DNA of 6,191 nt from JAMORN01 sp027063545 [NCBI: bacterium] (GTDB lineage: Bacteria > JAMORN01). The notes beneath the pieces were generated by a model, which saw only the letters and a program-made list of their open reading frames with translations, had not been told where the DNA came from and ran no database searches. The translations under genes were made by a program, and so were the position numbers. Positions within the stretch are counted from its first letter, which is position 1. Each line of letters begins with the position of its first letter. This document shows positions 5,468 to 6,191 of this stretch, one piece after another. The stretch is taken from assembly GCA_027063545.1 (NCBI GenBank), contig JAMORN010000158.1, forward strand, positions 1-6,191, written 5' to 3'.

Positions 5468-6191
5468 TTAAAATAAAGACTCTAATTTTTCAAAGAATGT
5501 TGGAAAAGAAGTCTCTATCCATTCAGAATTTTTTATCAATACTCCTTCCTCTGATGCAAGTCCCAATACTGCAAAACTCATAGCTATTCTATGATCCCCG
5601 AAACTATCAACAATTCCACCTTTTACTCTACCATTTGTTCCTTTTACTAAGAAACTACCCTGTGATAATTCCCTACTATCTACACCTACATTATTTAAAT
5701 TAACAACTACTGACTTTATTCTATCTGTTTCCTTTACCCTTAACTCTTCAACATCTTCAAAAATAGTTTCCCCTTCAGCAAAAGCAGCTGCCACAGATAA
5801 AATTGGAATCTCATCAATAATAGATGGAATAATAGCCCCACCTATATTTATTCCCTTTAATTTAGATGGCTTAACTATTATATCACCAATAGGCTCTTTA
5901 TCTTCATTTCTTACATTAACTATCTCTATATTCGCTCCCATTTCTTTTAAAACACCTATAAAAGCGCTTCTTGTTGGATTTAATAAAATATCCTTTATTA
6001 CTACCTCTCCATCTTTTACTATTAACCCAGCAACAACAAAAAAAGCTGCACTTGATACATCACCGGGTACATAAAAATTCCTAGCTCCTTTTAATTGTTG
6101 TCTAGTAATAGATATATGTCTAATTCCATTTATATTTTCTATTTCAATCTTTCCTCCAAAAAATCCTATCATTCTTTCTGTATGATCCCTT
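5468..6191 (-). CDS. aroA: 3-phosphoshikimate 1-carboxyvinyltransferase (EPSP synthase), C-terminal half, 5' end outside window
   Basis: This enzyme joins phosphoenolpyruvate to shikimate-3-phosphate in the sixth step of the shikimate pathway, in the cytoplasm. The frame is open to the right edge. Reading through the internal ATG at 6172 gives RDHTERM, the conserved (S)RDHTE segment, so that ATG is not the start. About 240 C-terminal residues of an enzyme of about 430 are present. Visible family motifs, in order, are PGDVSSAAFFVVAGLI, the catalytic aspartate in IIDEIPILSVAAAFAEG, ELRVKETDRI (PEP-site Glu and Arg) and DSFGDHRIAMSFAVLGL (conserved His-Arg). The frame is intact with no unusual residues. 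The stop is 58 bases before the start of the broken sigma gene on the same strand, with no terminator seen between. Other aromatic amino acid genes may lie beyond the edge. Confidence 0.95.
   Translation of the reverse strand, partial: RDHTERMIGFFGGKIEIENINGIRHISITRQQLKGARNFYVPGDVSSAAFFVVAGLIVKDGEVVIKDILLNPTRSAFIGVLKEMGANIEIVNVRNEDKEPIGDIIVKPSKLKGINIGGAIIPSIIDEIPILSVAAAFAEGETIFEDVEELRVKETDRIKSVVVNLNNVGVDSRELSQGSFLVKGTNGRVKGGIVDSFGDHRIAMSFAVLGLASEEGVLIKNSEWIETSFPTFFEKLESLF

Noticed and set aside
5410-5470. Terminator after aroA
   Set aside because: The only complementary stretch (GTT/AAC around AGATTC) is three base pairs; not a credible hairpin.
1-6191. CRISPR array, tRNA, rRNA or riboswitch
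   Set aside because: No regularly spaced repeats, cloverleaf-like segments or conserved leader structures were seen on either strand.

Overview
The window is a strongly AT-rich stretch (about a quarter G+C by eye) of a bacterial chromosome, with compact, good Shine-Dalgarno-led genes and short intergenic gaps. An intact pair of ferredoxin-containing MinD-type ATPases with a NifX/ORP-like protein suggests an anaerobe. A signal-peptide-bearing Spy/CpxP-like protein hints at a diderm envelope. A TtuA/Ncs6-type tRNA thiolase is compatible with, but does not prove, thermophily. Low-GC anaerobes such as Fusobacteriota, Thermotogota or Deferribacterota would fit; the sequence alone does not let me choose.

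Layout. Positions 1-260 (+) hold the 3' end of an unrecognised gene, closed by a strong intrinsic terminator (about 269-327). Then comes a complete TtuA/Ncs6-family tRNA 2-thiolation gene (370-1299, +). Everything from 1296 to the right edge is on the minus strand. Read in the direction of transcription, it starts with the C-terminal half of aroA (EPSP synthase, entering from the right edge), followed by a three-gene block: ECF sigma factor, small one-helix anti-sigma-like protein, and Spy/CpxP-like LTxxQ periplasmic protein. Last is a tightly packed four-gene operon: NifX/ORP-like protein, Fe-S MinD ATPase, SAM methyltransferase, and a second Fe-S MinD ATPase. This operon converges on ttuA with a 4-base overlap.

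Main result. The sigma/anti-sigma/LTxxQ block has the composition of a CnrYXH-like envelope or metal stress sensing module, but all three genes are broken as sequenced. The sigma gene has two compensating 1-base shifts, the anti-sigma gene has an in-frame UAG at codon 8 plus a 1-base shift in a run of 8 T, and the LTxxQ gene has a 1-base shift. The flanking genes are clean even though several contain runs of 7 or 8 T, so general sequencing error is a poor explanation. The block looks like a recently inactivated regulatory module, with homopolymer slippage as the less likely reading.

The NifX/MinD/methyltransferase/MinD operon resembles the anaerobe-specific Orange Protein (ORP) gene sets known from Desulfovibrio. 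Here a methyltransferase is translationally coupled between the two ATPase genes. Its biochemical role is not established.
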